Shown here in pieces: positions 1-10,659 of a stretch of 38,855 nucleotides of DNA. Made by a program: the position numbers and the translations under genes. Every line of letters starts with the position of its first letter. Within the stretch, counting starts at the first letter, position 1. The notes below the pieces were generated by a model that had not been told where the DNA came from, ran no database searches, and worked only from the letters and a program-made list of their open reading frames with translations. This DNA comes from Rubrivivax sp. (GTDB taxonomy: Bacteria; Pseudomonadota; Gammaproteobacteria; Burkholderiales; Burkholderiaceae_C), in the NCBI GenBank assembly GCA_030653505.1, contig JAURZK010000060.1, forward strand, positions 1 through 38,855. The letters are read 5' to 3'.

Positions 1-1
1 G

Positions 2-261
<260 letters not shown>

Positions 262-265
<4 letters not shown>

Positions 266-723
266 GGACCGGCGCCTTGAGCAGCGTGCCCGTCACCCCC
301 GGCGTTGCCGCGACTTCGAGCTACGGCTTTCAGTGTGTTCTGCCCAGGCAGGACTTCACCCAGGCCGTGACCAAGGTGACCGAGGCCCTCAAGACCGAGG
401 GCTTCGGCATCCTCACCGAGATCGACGTCCAGGCGACGATGAAGGCCAAACTCGGCATCGATGGCCGCCCCTACCGCATCCTGGGCGCCTGCAATCCGCC
501 ACTGGCGCACCGCGCGCTCACGGCGGAGCCCGACATCGGTTTGCTGCTGCCCTGCAACGTGGTCCTTCGCGAGGAGGTGGACGGCCGACTCGTCGTCGCC
601 TTCATGGACCCGGTGGCGGTGCTGCAGATGACCAGCAACCCGGAAGTTGCGGCCGTGGCGAAAGAAGTTCGCGCCCGGCTCGAACGTGTGCGATCGGCGC
701 TGACCATCGCGGGTCCCGCCTGA
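262..723 (+). CDS. DUF302 domain protein
   Basis: This 153-residue protein matches the DUF302 family: a segment with YGFQCVLPR near residues 21-29, then [19 protein letters not shown] (48-66), and the core [14 protein letters not shown] and [12 protein letters not shown] with two conserved cysteines (C77, C98). No signal peptide or membrane segment is visible, so it is probably cytoplasmic. DUF302 proteins are often found beside metal-resistance and sulfur-related genes; the biochemical role is not settled. The GTG start overlaps the TGA stop of the upstream Met-rich gene (GTGA), which suggests translational coupling. The copper ATPase begins 145 bp downstream behind its own candidate promoter. 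Confidence 0.85.
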
Positions 724-786
724 GCGGGGGCCCCGCGATGCCGTGACCGCAACCGAAGGGTCGAAGGCAGACCCGCATGGCGGGGC

Positions 787-817
787 TTGACATTCCAGTG
801 AGGGAAGGGTTCAAGCT
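787..817 (+). promoter_or_regulatory. Candidate MerR/CueR-type copper-responsive promoter
   Basis: A -35 box TTGACA (787-792) is followed by a 19-bp spacer and a weak -10 CAAGCT (812-817). The spacer has TTCC near the left end and GGAAGGGTT at the right, resembling the CueR operator layout of copA promoters (ACCTTCC...GGAAGGT). A 19-bp spacer is the known hallmark of MerR-family activated promoters. It lies about 50 bp upstream of the P-type ATPase start. No merR/cueR gene is in the window, so the regulator is inferred. Confidence 0.6.
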
Positions 818-868
818 CGTCATGCGCTGTCACGTCGCACATGCGCTGAGAGGGAAGGAGTAGCACCC

Positions 869-3286
<2,418 letters not shown>

Positions 3287-3513
3287 CTGCAGACACGGCG
3301 ATGGCCATCAACGCGCGGCCCGACTGACGGATGTCAACGTCGGCTGGCGTGTCCCCCATGACAGTTGCCGTGGGGGGCCGACCCGCGCCTCTGCATGGCT
3401 GGATGATGACGGGCCTGCGATGTTCGACGCTCAGGACTGTGGCGTTGACCGCCAGCCCGCAGATTCGGCCGCAGGAAGAACCTGGTCATCGAAGACGAAC
3501 GTCGCGCCGCCGA
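3287..3513. other. Intergenic region between convergent copper ATPase and GNAT genes
   Basis: A plus-strand open frame crosses this stretch into the antisense of the acetyltransferase gene, but its composition is unlike a protein and it resembles no family known to me. No terminator with a T-run and no repeat was seen. Confidence 0.4.
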
Positions 3514-3999
3514 CTAGGCCTTGCTCCTGACCCATTGAACAACCTGTTCGCCTTCGTCATCTACGCGGGACCCCGAGGCAACAAAGCCCAGCTTCTGGAC
3601 GACCCTTGCTGATGCGTGATTCGTCGGGACGATCTCGGCCAGGACTTCCTTTGCTCCTGCCCCGAAGGCCACCTCCAGGAGCTGCCTGAGTGCTGCCGTC
3701 GCGGCGCCGCGCCCCTGTGCACCCGGTGCGACGCCGTAGCCAACCTCCACCCGACCTCTCGTCGGCGCGCTCTTGAAGGCGGCGCCGCCGACGATCGTTT
3801 CGTCCTCGTCCTTGACTATCAGGTAAGCCGCCGACCAGGGCTCGGGGTGGCCCTCGGCGCCGACTCTCAGCGATCTGGCGGCGACAAATGCGGGAGGCAT
3901 CGAGCCCGGTTCAGCGCGTTCTCCCATGCCAGCGGGCATCCGTTCGGCCGCCAGCGCTTCAAGTTCTACCTTCGAGAGGCGGCGCAAGGAGAACGGCAT
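3514..3999 (-). CDS. GNAT family N-acetyltransferase
   Basis: A 161-residue single-domain acetyltransferase of the GNAT (RimJ/RimL-like) superfamily, transferring acetyl from acetyl-CoA to an amine; the substrate cannot be told. Visible signatures are the beta-strand leading to the acetyl-CoA loop (VEVGYGVAP, 84-92), the pyrophosphate-binding loop QGRGAA (95-100) and the C-terminal N-xx-S-xx-V-xx-KLGF motif (127-139). It is cytoplasmic with no membrane segment. It is isolated: convergent with the copper ATPase and divergent from the TetR gene. No convincing Shine-Dalgarno precedes ATG 3999. The minus-strand sequence GTTAGGC just upstream looks like an integron core site but has no partner (see rejected items). 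Confidence 0.88.
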   Translation of the reverse strand: MPFSLRRLSKVELEALAAERMPAGMGERAEPGSMPPAFVAARSLRVGAEGHPEPWSAAYLIVKDEDETIVGGAAFKSAPTRGRVEVGYGVAPGAQGRGAATAALRQLLEVAFGAGAKEVLAEIVPTNHASARVVQKLGFVASGSRVDDEGEQVVQWVRSKA

Positions 4000-4146
4000 T
4001 TTCGAGGCCTAACGTTCGAACTCAGGGCGCGACGACGGCAGGATGCCAGGGCCGGCTGACGAAAATGTACCGCGCACCACCCAGCAGTCCCTGGCGGCCG
4101 GCCGTGCAGCGGCGTCGAGTCCGGAGCAGGGTCAATGCCGGAAGCC

Positions 4147-4174
4147 TTGACAAGGGATGTCGGCGCAGTACATT
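4147..4174 (+). promoter_or_regulatory. Predicted sigma-70 promoter of the TetR gene
   Basis: TTGACA at 4147-4152 and TACATT at 4169-4174 are separated by 16 bp. The predicted transcript start falls inside the palindrome that follows, about 20-25 nt before ATG 4205. This placement argues against the upstream ATG at 4157 as translation start. Confidence 0.55.
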
Positions 4175-4200
4175 TCACACTGTTTAATTAACAGTGTGAA
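4174..4200. promoter_or_regulatory. Perfect palindrome, probable operator of the TetR regulator
   Basis: Two 11-bp arms, TTCACACTGTT (4174-4184) and AACAGTGTGAA (4190-4200), are exact inverted repeats around the 5-bp centre TAATT. The element directly abuts and overlaps the -10 box and ends 4 bp before ATG 4205. Size and position fit a TetR-family dimer site that blocks RNA polymerase, so autoregulation of the operon is inferred. Confidence 0.75.
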
Positions 4201-4204
4201 CGTT

Positions 4205-4882
4205 ATGAGACCGGTACTCACCGATGAAGAGGTGGCAGCGTCCCGCGCCGCCGTCTGCCGCGTTGCAGAAGCGTTGTTCGCCCGCCATGGCGTCGAGGGC
4301 GTCACGATGCGGCAGATTGCCGCCGAGCTCGGCTGGAGCCCCACCACCGCCTACCGCTACTTCAAGAGCAAGGAAGAGATCCTGGCGGCGGTGCGAGCCA
4401 GTGCCTTCAACCGGTTCTGCGAAGTCATCGAGAAGGCGACGCACTCGAGCCCGGACGCGCGGACATGCGCCCGCAGCGTCGGGCAGGCCTACCTGGGCTT
4501 TGCGCTGAAGAACCCGGACGCTTACCGATTGATGTTTGACATCCGCCAGGCCGAAGTGACCGGCAATGCGGAACTGGCAGAGGCTCTGGCACGGGCCCGC
4601 CGCAACATGACGGCCTATGTGGCCCCGCTGATTCACGAGGGCATCCTGCGCGGCGACGCGCAGGCCCTGGGTCAGATGCTGTGGGCGGCCGCACACGGCC
4701 TCGTCATGTTGCGGCTGTCCGGCATCGTGGGCAGCGACACCGAACTGCGGCGACTGCACGAAACCACCATGTCGACCCTGGTGCGCGGTGCCCATCAGAC
4801 ACAAGCCGGCAGCCGCGGTACTGACGCCCTTGAAGTCCGCAAGCCGACCCCCGTTCGCAAGGGGGCGCGAAGGTCCCCATGA
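4205..4882 (+). CDS. TetR/AcrR family transcriptional regulator (WHG-type C-domain)
   Basis: A 225-residue repressor. The N-terminal TetR helix-turn-helix is clear (about residues 10-58: ALFARHGVEGVTMRQIA, then GWSPTTAYRYFKSKEEILAAV). The ligand-binding part has AYLGFALKNPDAYRLMFDI and WAAAHGLVMLRLSGI, the pattern of the WHG C-terminal domain. ATG 4205 is preferred over ATG 4157 because the longer form would have to be read through the palindrome and start upstream of the predicted transcript start; no strong Shine-Dalgarno is seen for either. The stop overlaps the ATG of the serine hydrolase gene (ATGA), so the regulator is the first gene of an operon with the hydrolase and acyl-CoA synthetase, and it probably responds to a substrate or CoA-ester of that pathway. 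Confidence 0.92.
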   Translation: MRPVLTDEEVAASRAAVCRVAEALFARHGVEGVTMRQIAAELGWSPTTAYRYFKSKEEILAAVRASAFNRFCEVIEKATHSSPDARTCARSVGQAYLGFALKNPDAYRLMFDIRQAEVTGNAELAEALARARRNMTAYVAPLIHEGILRGDAQALGQMLWAAAHGLVMLRLSGIVGSDTELRRLHETTMSTLVRGAHQTQAGSRGTDALEVRKPTPVRKGARRSP

Positions 4883-6255
4883 ACGCCAACCTGCAGACAC
4901 CCACCATGGACAACCTCTCCAACGCCCACGAAAGAAAGACCATGTACAAGCCATCGCTCCAATCGCTTCACGCCGTCGCACTCGCGGCCGCCCTGACCCT
5001 TTGTGTTACAGCCTCCATGGCGCAGGCGCCGCAGCCACCGCCGCCGGAGTCGACCGACCCTGTCAAGCTGGAACTCATGAAGGGATTCCCGCCGGCGCCC
5101 GACAAGGTCGTCAAGCTGTCGACGATCCTGAAGTACCCCAACGGCCGCTGGGCGTTTCACCACTTGCGCGAGCTCGGGCCGACGGTGCAGGTCTGGCGAG
5201 GCGACGATGCCCCATCCTTGCGGCGCGAGGCCCTGCAGCAGATGGAGTCGCTCAGGCTCGAGGACGACAAGGGTGTCGCCATCAATCTCGCCGACTGGCA
5301 GCGTGCGACCTACACCGATGGCCTGCTCGTGCTGCACAAGGGGGCGATCGTCTACGAGAAGACCTACGCCGGCATGGCGGCCCACGAGCCGCACGCGCTG
5401 TGGTCCATGAGCAAGTCGTTCACGGGCTTGCTCGCGACGATGCTCGTCAAGGAAGGCGTCATCGACGCCAACGCCCTGGTGTCGAAGTACCTGCCCGAAC
5501 TGAAGGACAGCGCATGGGCAGATGCCACCGTGCAACAGACGCTCGACATGACCACCGGCGTGGCCTACAGCGAGAACTTCCGCGACCCCAAGTCCGGCAT
5601 CTTCCAGTACCTGTTCGCCGCCGGTCTGGTGCCCGCGCCGCCCACGTACACCGGGCCGCGCACCATCCCCGAGTTGCTGGTGACCATCAAGAAACAAGGC
5701 GAGCACGGCGCGGGGTTCATCTACAAGACCGTCGACACCGAGGTGCTGGGCTGGCTGCTGCAACGCGTCACCGGCAAGAGCTATGCGACGCTGCTCTCTG
5801 ATCGCCTCTGGACACGCATCGGCGCACAGGACGACGCCTATGTCTGGGCCGACCCCAATGGCTCGCAGCTGACCAGCATCGGCTTCAACGCGACGCTGCG
5901 CGACCTGGGGCGCGTGGGTGAGACCCTGCGCATGTCGGGCCGCGCCAACGGCCGGCAGGTGATCCCGGAGAGCGTCATCGCGGAGATCCGCAGGGGCGGC
6001 GACACCGAGAAGTTCAAGGCCAACGGCCAAGCGATGCGCGCGGGCTACTCGTACCACAACCAGTGGTGGATCCCGCACGATCGCGACGGCAGCTTCGAGA
6101 TGAAGGGGCTGAACGGGCAACACATGCACATCAACCCGGCGGCCGAGCTCGTCGTCATCAAGCTCTCGTCCCATCCCGCAGGAGATACGAGCCTGACGCA
6201 CAACCTCGACCGGCGGGCCTTCGCTGCCATCGCCGCGGCGCTGCGCGCGCAGTAG
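4879..6255 (+). CDS. Exported serine hydrolase of the beta-lactamase/NylB (6-aminohexanoate-dimer hydrolase) family
   Basis: A 458-residue penicillin-recognising-enzyme-fold hydrolase. The nucleophile motif is S-M-S-K (S176, K179 counted from ATG 4879) in ALWSMSKSF, and the general-base tyrosine is Y230 in GVAYSEN, the same order and similar spacing as in class C beta-lactamases and NylB. A third motif is GLNGQHMHINP near the end, replacing the KTG of beta-lactamases. A signal peptide (ALAAALTLCVTASMAQA) indicates a periplasmic or secreted enzyme. ATG 4879 has GAAGG 5 nt upstream and overlaps the TetR stop; ATG 4942 would give a more standard 28-residue signal peptide and is a good alternative. 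Substrate unknown: amide oligomers or carboxylic esters are possible. The linked acyl-CoA synthetase suggests the released acid is activated to a CoA thioester. Confidence 0.88.
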   Translation: MNANLQTPTMDNLSNAHERKTMYKPSLQSLHAVALAAALTLCVTASMAQAPQPPPPESTDPVKLELMKGFPPAPDKVVKLSTILKYPNGRWAFHHLRELGPTVQVWRGDDAPSLRREALQQMESLRLEDDKGVAINLADWQRATYTDGLLVLHKGAIVYEKTYAGMAAHEPHALWSMSKSFTGLLATMLVKEGVIDANALVSKYLPELKDSAWADATVQQTLDMTTGVAYSENFRDPKSGIFQYLFAAGLVPAPPTYTGPRTIPELLVTIKKQGEHGAGFIYKTVDTEVLGWLLQRVTGKSYATLLSDRLWTRIGAQDDAYVWADPNGSQLTSIGFNATLRDLGRVGETLRMSGRANGRQVIPESVIAEIRRGGDTEKFKANGQAMRAGYSYHNQWWIPHDRDGSFEMKGLNGQHMHINPAAELVVIKLSSHPAGDTSLTHNLDRRAFAAIAAALRAQ

Positions 6256-6265
6256 GGGCCAGGCG

Positions 6266-8155
6266 GTGGACGCCCGCAGCGCCTCGGCCACCATCGCCGC
6301 CCCCGGCCCCGGGGTGGGCTTTGAAGACTGGATGACCGCGACCCACGTATTCAATGCCATCGCGGTCACAGCAGGGCGCTGCGGCAGCAAGACAGCCATC
6401 ACCTGCATCGGCACGGACCCCGATTCCCCTGCGAGCAGGTTCAGCTATGCCGAACTGCGTGACGGGATCGCACGCACGGCAAACGCGCTGCGGTCGTTGG
6501 GTTTGCGGCGTGGCGACGTGGTGGCCTACATGCTGCCGTCGCTGGTCGAGACCCAGTTCGTGTTGTGGGGTGCCGCCACGGCCGCATCGGCACTGCCGAT
6601 CAACCCGTTGCTCAGGGCAGAGGAGATTGCCAGCCTGTGCCGGGCCGCCGGCGCCACGGCGCTGGTCGCTCTCGGCCCCTTGCCTGGCACGGAGATGTGG
6701 AACAAGGCCAAGCAGGTGAAGGAGATGGTGTCGGCGCTGCGCGTGCTGATCCAGGTCGGGGGCGAGAAGGGTGACGGCGGGCCCGAAGTTCACTTGCTCG
6801 AGGATCTGCTGCGGTGGCATCCGGCGCAGCTCGCGTTTGCTGACTTGCCCGGGCTGGACGATGTCGCCGCCACCTTCCACACGGGCGGAACGGCGGGCGC
6901 GCCCAAGCTGGTCGTACACACGCATCGCAACCAGTTGGCTGCAGCCTACGGCGGCGCGTGGGCCGCAGGTGCCAGCACCGACGACGTGCTCGTCAACGGC
7001 TTGCCGATGTTCCACGTCGCGGCCGCGATCTTCTGCAGCCTGGCCATGTTCGTCGCCGGCGCGGAGGTCGTGCTGCTGTCACCGGCCGGTTTTCGCAACC
7101 CGAGGATCGTCGCCGACTTCTGGCGCATCGTGCAGCGCACTGGAACCACCATCGTCGGCGGTGTACCCACGGCGCTGGCGGCCGTGGCGAAGGTCGGTCC
7201 GGCAGGCGCAGACCTGAGCCGCGTACGAGTCAGCTTCTGCGGCGCATCAATGCTGCCCCGCGCTGTTGCCGAGCAGATGGAACTGCTGACGGGCCAGCCG
7301 GTGCGTGAGGTCTACGGCATGACCGAATGCGGTGGCGTGATCTGCGTCGACCCGGTCTCGCGTCCCCGGGTCATCGGGTCCGCGGGCTACCCCATACCGT
7401 TCTGCGAAGTCCAGGCGCGCCTGCTCGATGGAGCGAGCACACCCGGTCGAGCCTGCCTGACGGACGAGCCAGGCTTGCTCGTGGTTCGCGGACCCAACAT
7501 GACACCCGGCTTCAAGGACGCCGCTCGGTCGGCCGCACTCTTCACGACGGACGGGTGGCTCATCACCGGCGACCTGGGCCGCATCGACGCGACAGGTCGC
7601 GTGTTCATCGCCGGGCGGGCCAAGGACGTGATCATCCGAAGCGGCCACAACGTCGACCCGGTCGCCGTCGAAGAGTGCCTGATGCGGCACCCCGCGGTGG
7701 CCGAAGTGGGCGTGGTTGGCATGGCGGACGGCTACGCGGGCGAAGTGCCGGTGGCTTATGTGACCTTGCAGCAAGGCGCCTGCGTGACGGAAGGGGAGTT
7801 GCTGGCCTTCGCAAGGGCCAACATCAGCGAACCAGCCGCGCTGCCACGGAGGCTCTTCATCTTGGACCAACTGCCCATGACGGCCGTGGGAAAGGTCTAC
7901 AAGCCAGCCCTGCGGCAGGACTGCACGCGGCGGCACTTGCTGGAGGTGCTGAGAGGTGAACCCATCGCAGACTTGTCCGTGCGGGATGAGCCTGGCCGGC
8001 GCCAGGTCGTGTGCATCGAGCTGGAGGCCGAGGAGGAGGGCTGCTGGCAGGCGTCGCGTCAACGCATCCACTTCCGACTGACGGGCTATCTGCTCGCTAT
8101 CGAATGGACCTCCGCGTCCCAGAGGAACCCGAAAGCAGCGTCACGACTTCGGTGA
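6266..8155 (+). CDS. AMP-dependent acyl-CoA synthetase (ANL superfamily)
   Basis: A 629-residue ligase that adenylates a carboxylic acid and transfers it to CoA. Motifs in order: P-loop TGGTAGAPK (206-214), YGMTECGG (350-357), TGDLGRID with ribose-binding D436, GRAKDVIIRSGHNVDP, and the C-terminal lysine in PMTAVGKVYKPALR (K543). No signal peptide is seen, so it acts in the cytoplasm. The GTG start lies 10 nt after the serine hydrolase stop with GGGGCC upstream; co-transcription is likely. The tail beyond the A10 motif is longer than in minimal members and ends in a hydrophobic stretch (LTGYLLAIEW), which also occurs in fatty or aromatic acyl-CoA ligases of Burkholderiales as I know them. The acid substrate cannot be read from the sequence. 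Confidence 0.9.
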   Translation: MDARSASATIAAPGPGVGFEDWMTATHVFNAIAVTAGRCGSKTAITCIGTDPDSPASRFSYAELRDGIARTANALRSLGLRRGDVVAYMLPSLVETQFVLWGAATAASALPINPLLRAEEIASLCRAAGATALVALGPLPGTEMWNKAKQVKEMVSALRVLIQVGGEKGDGGPEVHLLEDLLRWHPAQLAFADLPGLDDVAATFHTGGTAGAPKLVVHTHRNQLAAAYGGAWAAGASTDDVLVNGLPMFHVAAAIFCSLAMFVAGAEVVLLSPAGFRNPRIVADFWRIVQRTGTTIVGGVPTALAAVAKVGPAGADLSRVRVSFCGASMLPRAVAEQMELLTGQPVREVYGMTECGGVICVDPVSRPRVIGSAGYPIPFCEVQARLLDGASTPGRACLTDEPGLLVVRGPNMTPGFKDAARSAALFTTDGWLITGDLGRIDATGRVFIAGRAKDVIIRSGHNVDPVAVEECLMRHPAVAEVGVVGMADGYAGEVPVAYVTLQQGACVTEGELLAFARANISEPAALPRRLFILDQLPMTAVGKVYKPALRQDCTRRHLLEVLRGEPIADLSVRDEPGRRQVVCIELEAEEEGCWQASRQRIHFRLTGYLLAIEWTSASQRNPKAASRLR

Positions 8156-8306
8156 CGGGAACGCCAGTGCAGGACGACAGGTTCGCCCACCAGACCGGCG
8201 TACCCATGGCCGACCCGAACAGCTGGTCGAGTCTTGCCTGGATGTGCTCTGCCGTTACCGAGACCTGCTGCTGCTCGCCGGCGACCGAGGGCGTGTCGCA
8301 GCGCAC
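8097..8306 (-). other. Possible small coding stretch downstream of norB
   Basis: From GTG 8306 the minus strand carries a 69-codon frame with high G/C third positions (roughly five of six codons) and a protein-like sequence (VTAEHIQARLDQLFGSAMG, then VPVTEVVTLLSG). It lies after the norB stop and its 3' end overlaps the end of the acyl-CoA synthetase gene by 59 bp. No ribosome-binding site is visible and I recognise no family. It may be a small gene, a remnant, or chance. Confidence 0.2.
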
Positions 8307-8352
8307 TGCGGTGCTGGCGCGGGCGGCCGGGGTACGGCGCCCGCGCCGAGCA

Positions 8353-10635
8353 TCAGCTTCTGGCCTCGCCCAACGACCGCATGGGCTGCGGCAGCGCGGG
8401 CGACCTGCCCAGCAGCCCCAGTACCACCTGCAATGCCACGGCGATGGCACCGACCATGAACACCACGTCACCGAAAGTGCGTGCCCAGCGCAGGTTCTGC
8501 AGCAGCGGTTGCTGCATGAACTCTTCGCTGCGGGCGTACCACAGGCCCTCGCTGACGCTGGCATGGAACTGCAGGATGCCGATGGGCAGCAGGCTGGTGA
8601 AGATCATCAGCACCAGGCCGGCGTTCAAACCCCAGAAGGCGGTCTTCATCAGCGGTGCGCTGAACACGAGCTGCGGCCGCAGGTAACGCAGCACCAGCAG
8701 CGTGAAGCCCAGCGCCAGGAAACCATAGACCCCGAAGAGCGCGGCGTGGGCATGAACAGGGGTCGTGTTCAGGCCCTGGACGTAGTACAGCGCCACAGGC
8801 GGGTTGATCATGAAGCCGAAGACGCCCGCGCCCAGCATGTTCCAGAACGCGACGGCGACGAAGAACATCAGCGGCCAGCGCAGGTTCTCCATCCAGGGTG
8901 CACGTTCCTTCAGGCGCCAGTTCTCCCAGGCCTCGTGGCCAAGGACGATCAGCGGCACGACCTCGAGCGCGCTGAAGCCCGCGCCGACCGCCATCACCGG
9001 CGTCGTGGTGCCCGAGAAGTAGAGGTGGTGGAAGGTGCCGGGGATGCCACCCAGCATGAAGAGGGACGCCGACGCCAGGCTGGCCGCCGTGGCCATGCGC
9101 ACCGAGACCAGACCCAGTGTCGAGAAGATGAAGGCCAGCGCCGTGGTCGCGAAGACCTCGAAGAAGCCTTCCACCCAGAGGTGCACGACCCACCAGCGCC
9201 AGTACTCCATCACCGACAGGTGGGTGCGCTCGCCGTAGAAGAAGCCGGCGCCGTAGAACAGGCCGATGGCACCGACCGATGCGGTCAGCAGCGCCAGCAG
9301 GTTCTTGTCGCCGCCCGGCTTCAGCAGCGCGGGCACCACGCCACGCAGCATCAGCACCAGCCACAGCAGGATGCCGACGTACTTGCCGATCTGCCAAAGA
9401 CGGCCGAGGTCGACGTACTCGTAGCCCTGGTGGCCGAGCCAGAAGCTCCACTGCGGCGGCATGATCTGCGCGATCGCCAGGAAGTTGCCCGCGAAGGACC
9501 CGACGACCACCGCCACGAGGGCCCAGAACAGGATGTCGACACCGAGCTTCTGGTACTTCGGGTCCTTGCCACCGTTGATCAACGGCGCCAGGAACAGGCC
9601 CGCGCCGAGGAAGCCGGTGGCGATCCAGAACAGCGCGGCCTGGATGTGCCAGGTGCGCACGAGTGCGTACGGCAGCCAGCGCGAGACGTCGATGCCGTAG
9701 AAGTGCTGGCCCTCGACGGTGTAGTGCGCGGTGAAGGCACCGACGAAGATCTGGAAGATGAACAGCGCCACCACCAGGAAGAGGTACTTGCCCAGCCCGC
9801 GCTGTGATGGCGTGAGCGCCACCAGGCTCAGCGGGTCGCGCGCGGCGGCGGCCGGCAGGGGCTCGTCGTGGTCGCGCAGGAAGGCCCAGCCCCAGACGAG
9901 AAAGCCGACGCCGGCCAGCAGCACGACGATGCTGGCGATCGACCAGACGATGTTCTCGCTGCTGGGCACGTTGCCGATCAGCGGTTCGTGCGGCCAGTTG
10001 TTGGTGTAGGTGACCTTCTGGTCCGGCCGCTCGGTGGCGGCGGCCCACGCCGTCCAGAAGAAGAACTGCGTCAGCTGCTGGCGCCGTTCGGCGCTGGGCA
10101 GCGTGTCCTCCTTCATCGCGTAGTGCTGGCGGCGCTGTTGCAGCGCCGGGGCGTCGGAGAACAGCTGGCTGTAGTAGGCCGCGGTCTGGGCGTAGGCCTC
10201 GGTGCGGCGCGCCGACAGCTTCAGCACGCCGGCCTCGTCGACACGGTTGCCGCGGTACTCGGCGCGCAACTGCTCGCGCAGCGCGGCCTGTGTCGGGCCG
10301 TCCAACGCGGCATAGGCCTGGCCGTGTTCCTGGCGCGCGGCGATGTCGAGCCAGGCTGTCAGTTCACGGTGCAGCCAGTCGGCCGACCAGTCGGGCGCCT
10401 GGTAGGCACCGTGGCCCCAGATGGAACCCAACTGCATGCCGCCCACCGACTGCCAGGCCGTCTGGCCGTCGAGGATGCCTTCCTTGGTGAAGAGCACGCG
10501 GCCATCGGGCGCGCTGACCTGGGCGGGGATGGGCGGCGCCTGGCGGTAGACCTCGGTGCCGTAATAGCCCAGCAGCGAGAAGGTGACGATGAGCACGCCG
10601 ATGAGCGTGAACCAGAGTTTCTTGTACTGTCCCAT
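8353..10635 (-). CDS. norB: Quinol-dependent nitric oxide reductase, single-subunit qNOR
   Basis: A 760-residue inner-membrane enzyme reducing 2 NO to N2O with electrons from quinol. The N-terminus has one membrane helix (LWFTLIGVLIVTFSLLGYY), then a periplasmic cytochrome-c-like domain (about 35-235) with no CXXCH haem-binding motif, which marks the quinol type rather than the NorC-dependent type. The catalytic domain follows with haem-copper-oxidase-like helices: RTWHIQ (haem ligand), EYWRWWVVHLWVEG (FeB histidine with the glutamates typical of NOR), GTFHHLYFSG (two FeB histidines) and TTPVHAHAALFG (haem b3 and b ligands). The length is normal for qNOR. It starts 24 nt after ytfE and shares its NorR-controlled sigma-54 promoter. 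It serves NO detoxification or the NO step of denitrification; no other denitrification gene is in the window. Confidence 0.96.
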   Translation of the reverse strand: MGQYKKLWFTLIGVLIVTFSLLGYYGTEVYRQAPPIPAQVSAPDGRVLFTKEGILDGQTAWQSVGGMQLGSIWGHGAYQAPDWSADWLHRELTAWLDIAARQEHGQAYAALDGPTQAALREQLRAEYRGNRVDEAGVLKLSARRTEAYAQTAAYYSQLFSDAPALQQRRQHYAMKEDTLPSAERRQQLTQFFFWTAWAAATERPDQKVTYTNNWPHEPLIGNVPSSENIVWSIASIVVLLAGVGFLVWGWAFLRDHDEPLPAAAARDPLSLVALTPSQRGLGKYLFLVVALFIFQIFVGAFTAHYTVEGQHFYGIDVSRWLPYALVRTWHIQAALFWIATGFLGAGLFLAPLINGGKDPKYQKLGVDILFWALVAVVVGSFAGNFLAIAQIMPPQWSFWLGHQGYEYVDLGRLWQIGKYVGILLWLVLMLRGVVPALLKPGGDKNLLALLTASVGAIGLFYGAGFFYGERTHLSVMEYWRWWVVHLWVEGFFEVFATTALAFIFSTLGLVSVRMATAASLASASLFMLGGIPGTFHHLYFSGTTTPVMAVGAGFSALEVVPLIVLGHEAWENWRLKERAPWMENLRWPLMFFVAVAFWNMLGAGVFGFMINPPVALYYVQGLNTTPVHAHAALFGVYGFLALGFTLLVLRYLRPQLVFSAPLMKTAFWGLNAGLVLMIFTSLLPIGILQFHASVSEGLWYARSEEFMQQPLLQNLRWARTFGDVVFMVGAIAVALQVVLGLLGRSPALPQPMRSLGEARS

Positions 10636-10659
10636 GGCTTGGTCCGTTGCTGCCCGAGT

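Noticed and set aside
3331..3612. 93-codon plus-strand frame after the copper ATPase
   Set aside because: Composition is unlike a protein, it overlaps the GNAT gene on the other strand, and it resembles no family.
4007..4013. Integron-like core GCCTAAC (GTTAGGC on the minus strand) just upstream of the GNAT gene
   Set aside because: No second core site or attC secondary structure was found on either side within about 200 bp; a 7-bp match alone may be chance.
4157..4204. Upstream ATG of the TetR gene
   Set aside because: It lies before the predicted transcript start and would place the palindromic operator within the coding sequence.
8011..9807. 598-codon plus-strand frame
   Set aside because: Shadow of norB; its sequence is repetitive Gln/His/Arg without family features.
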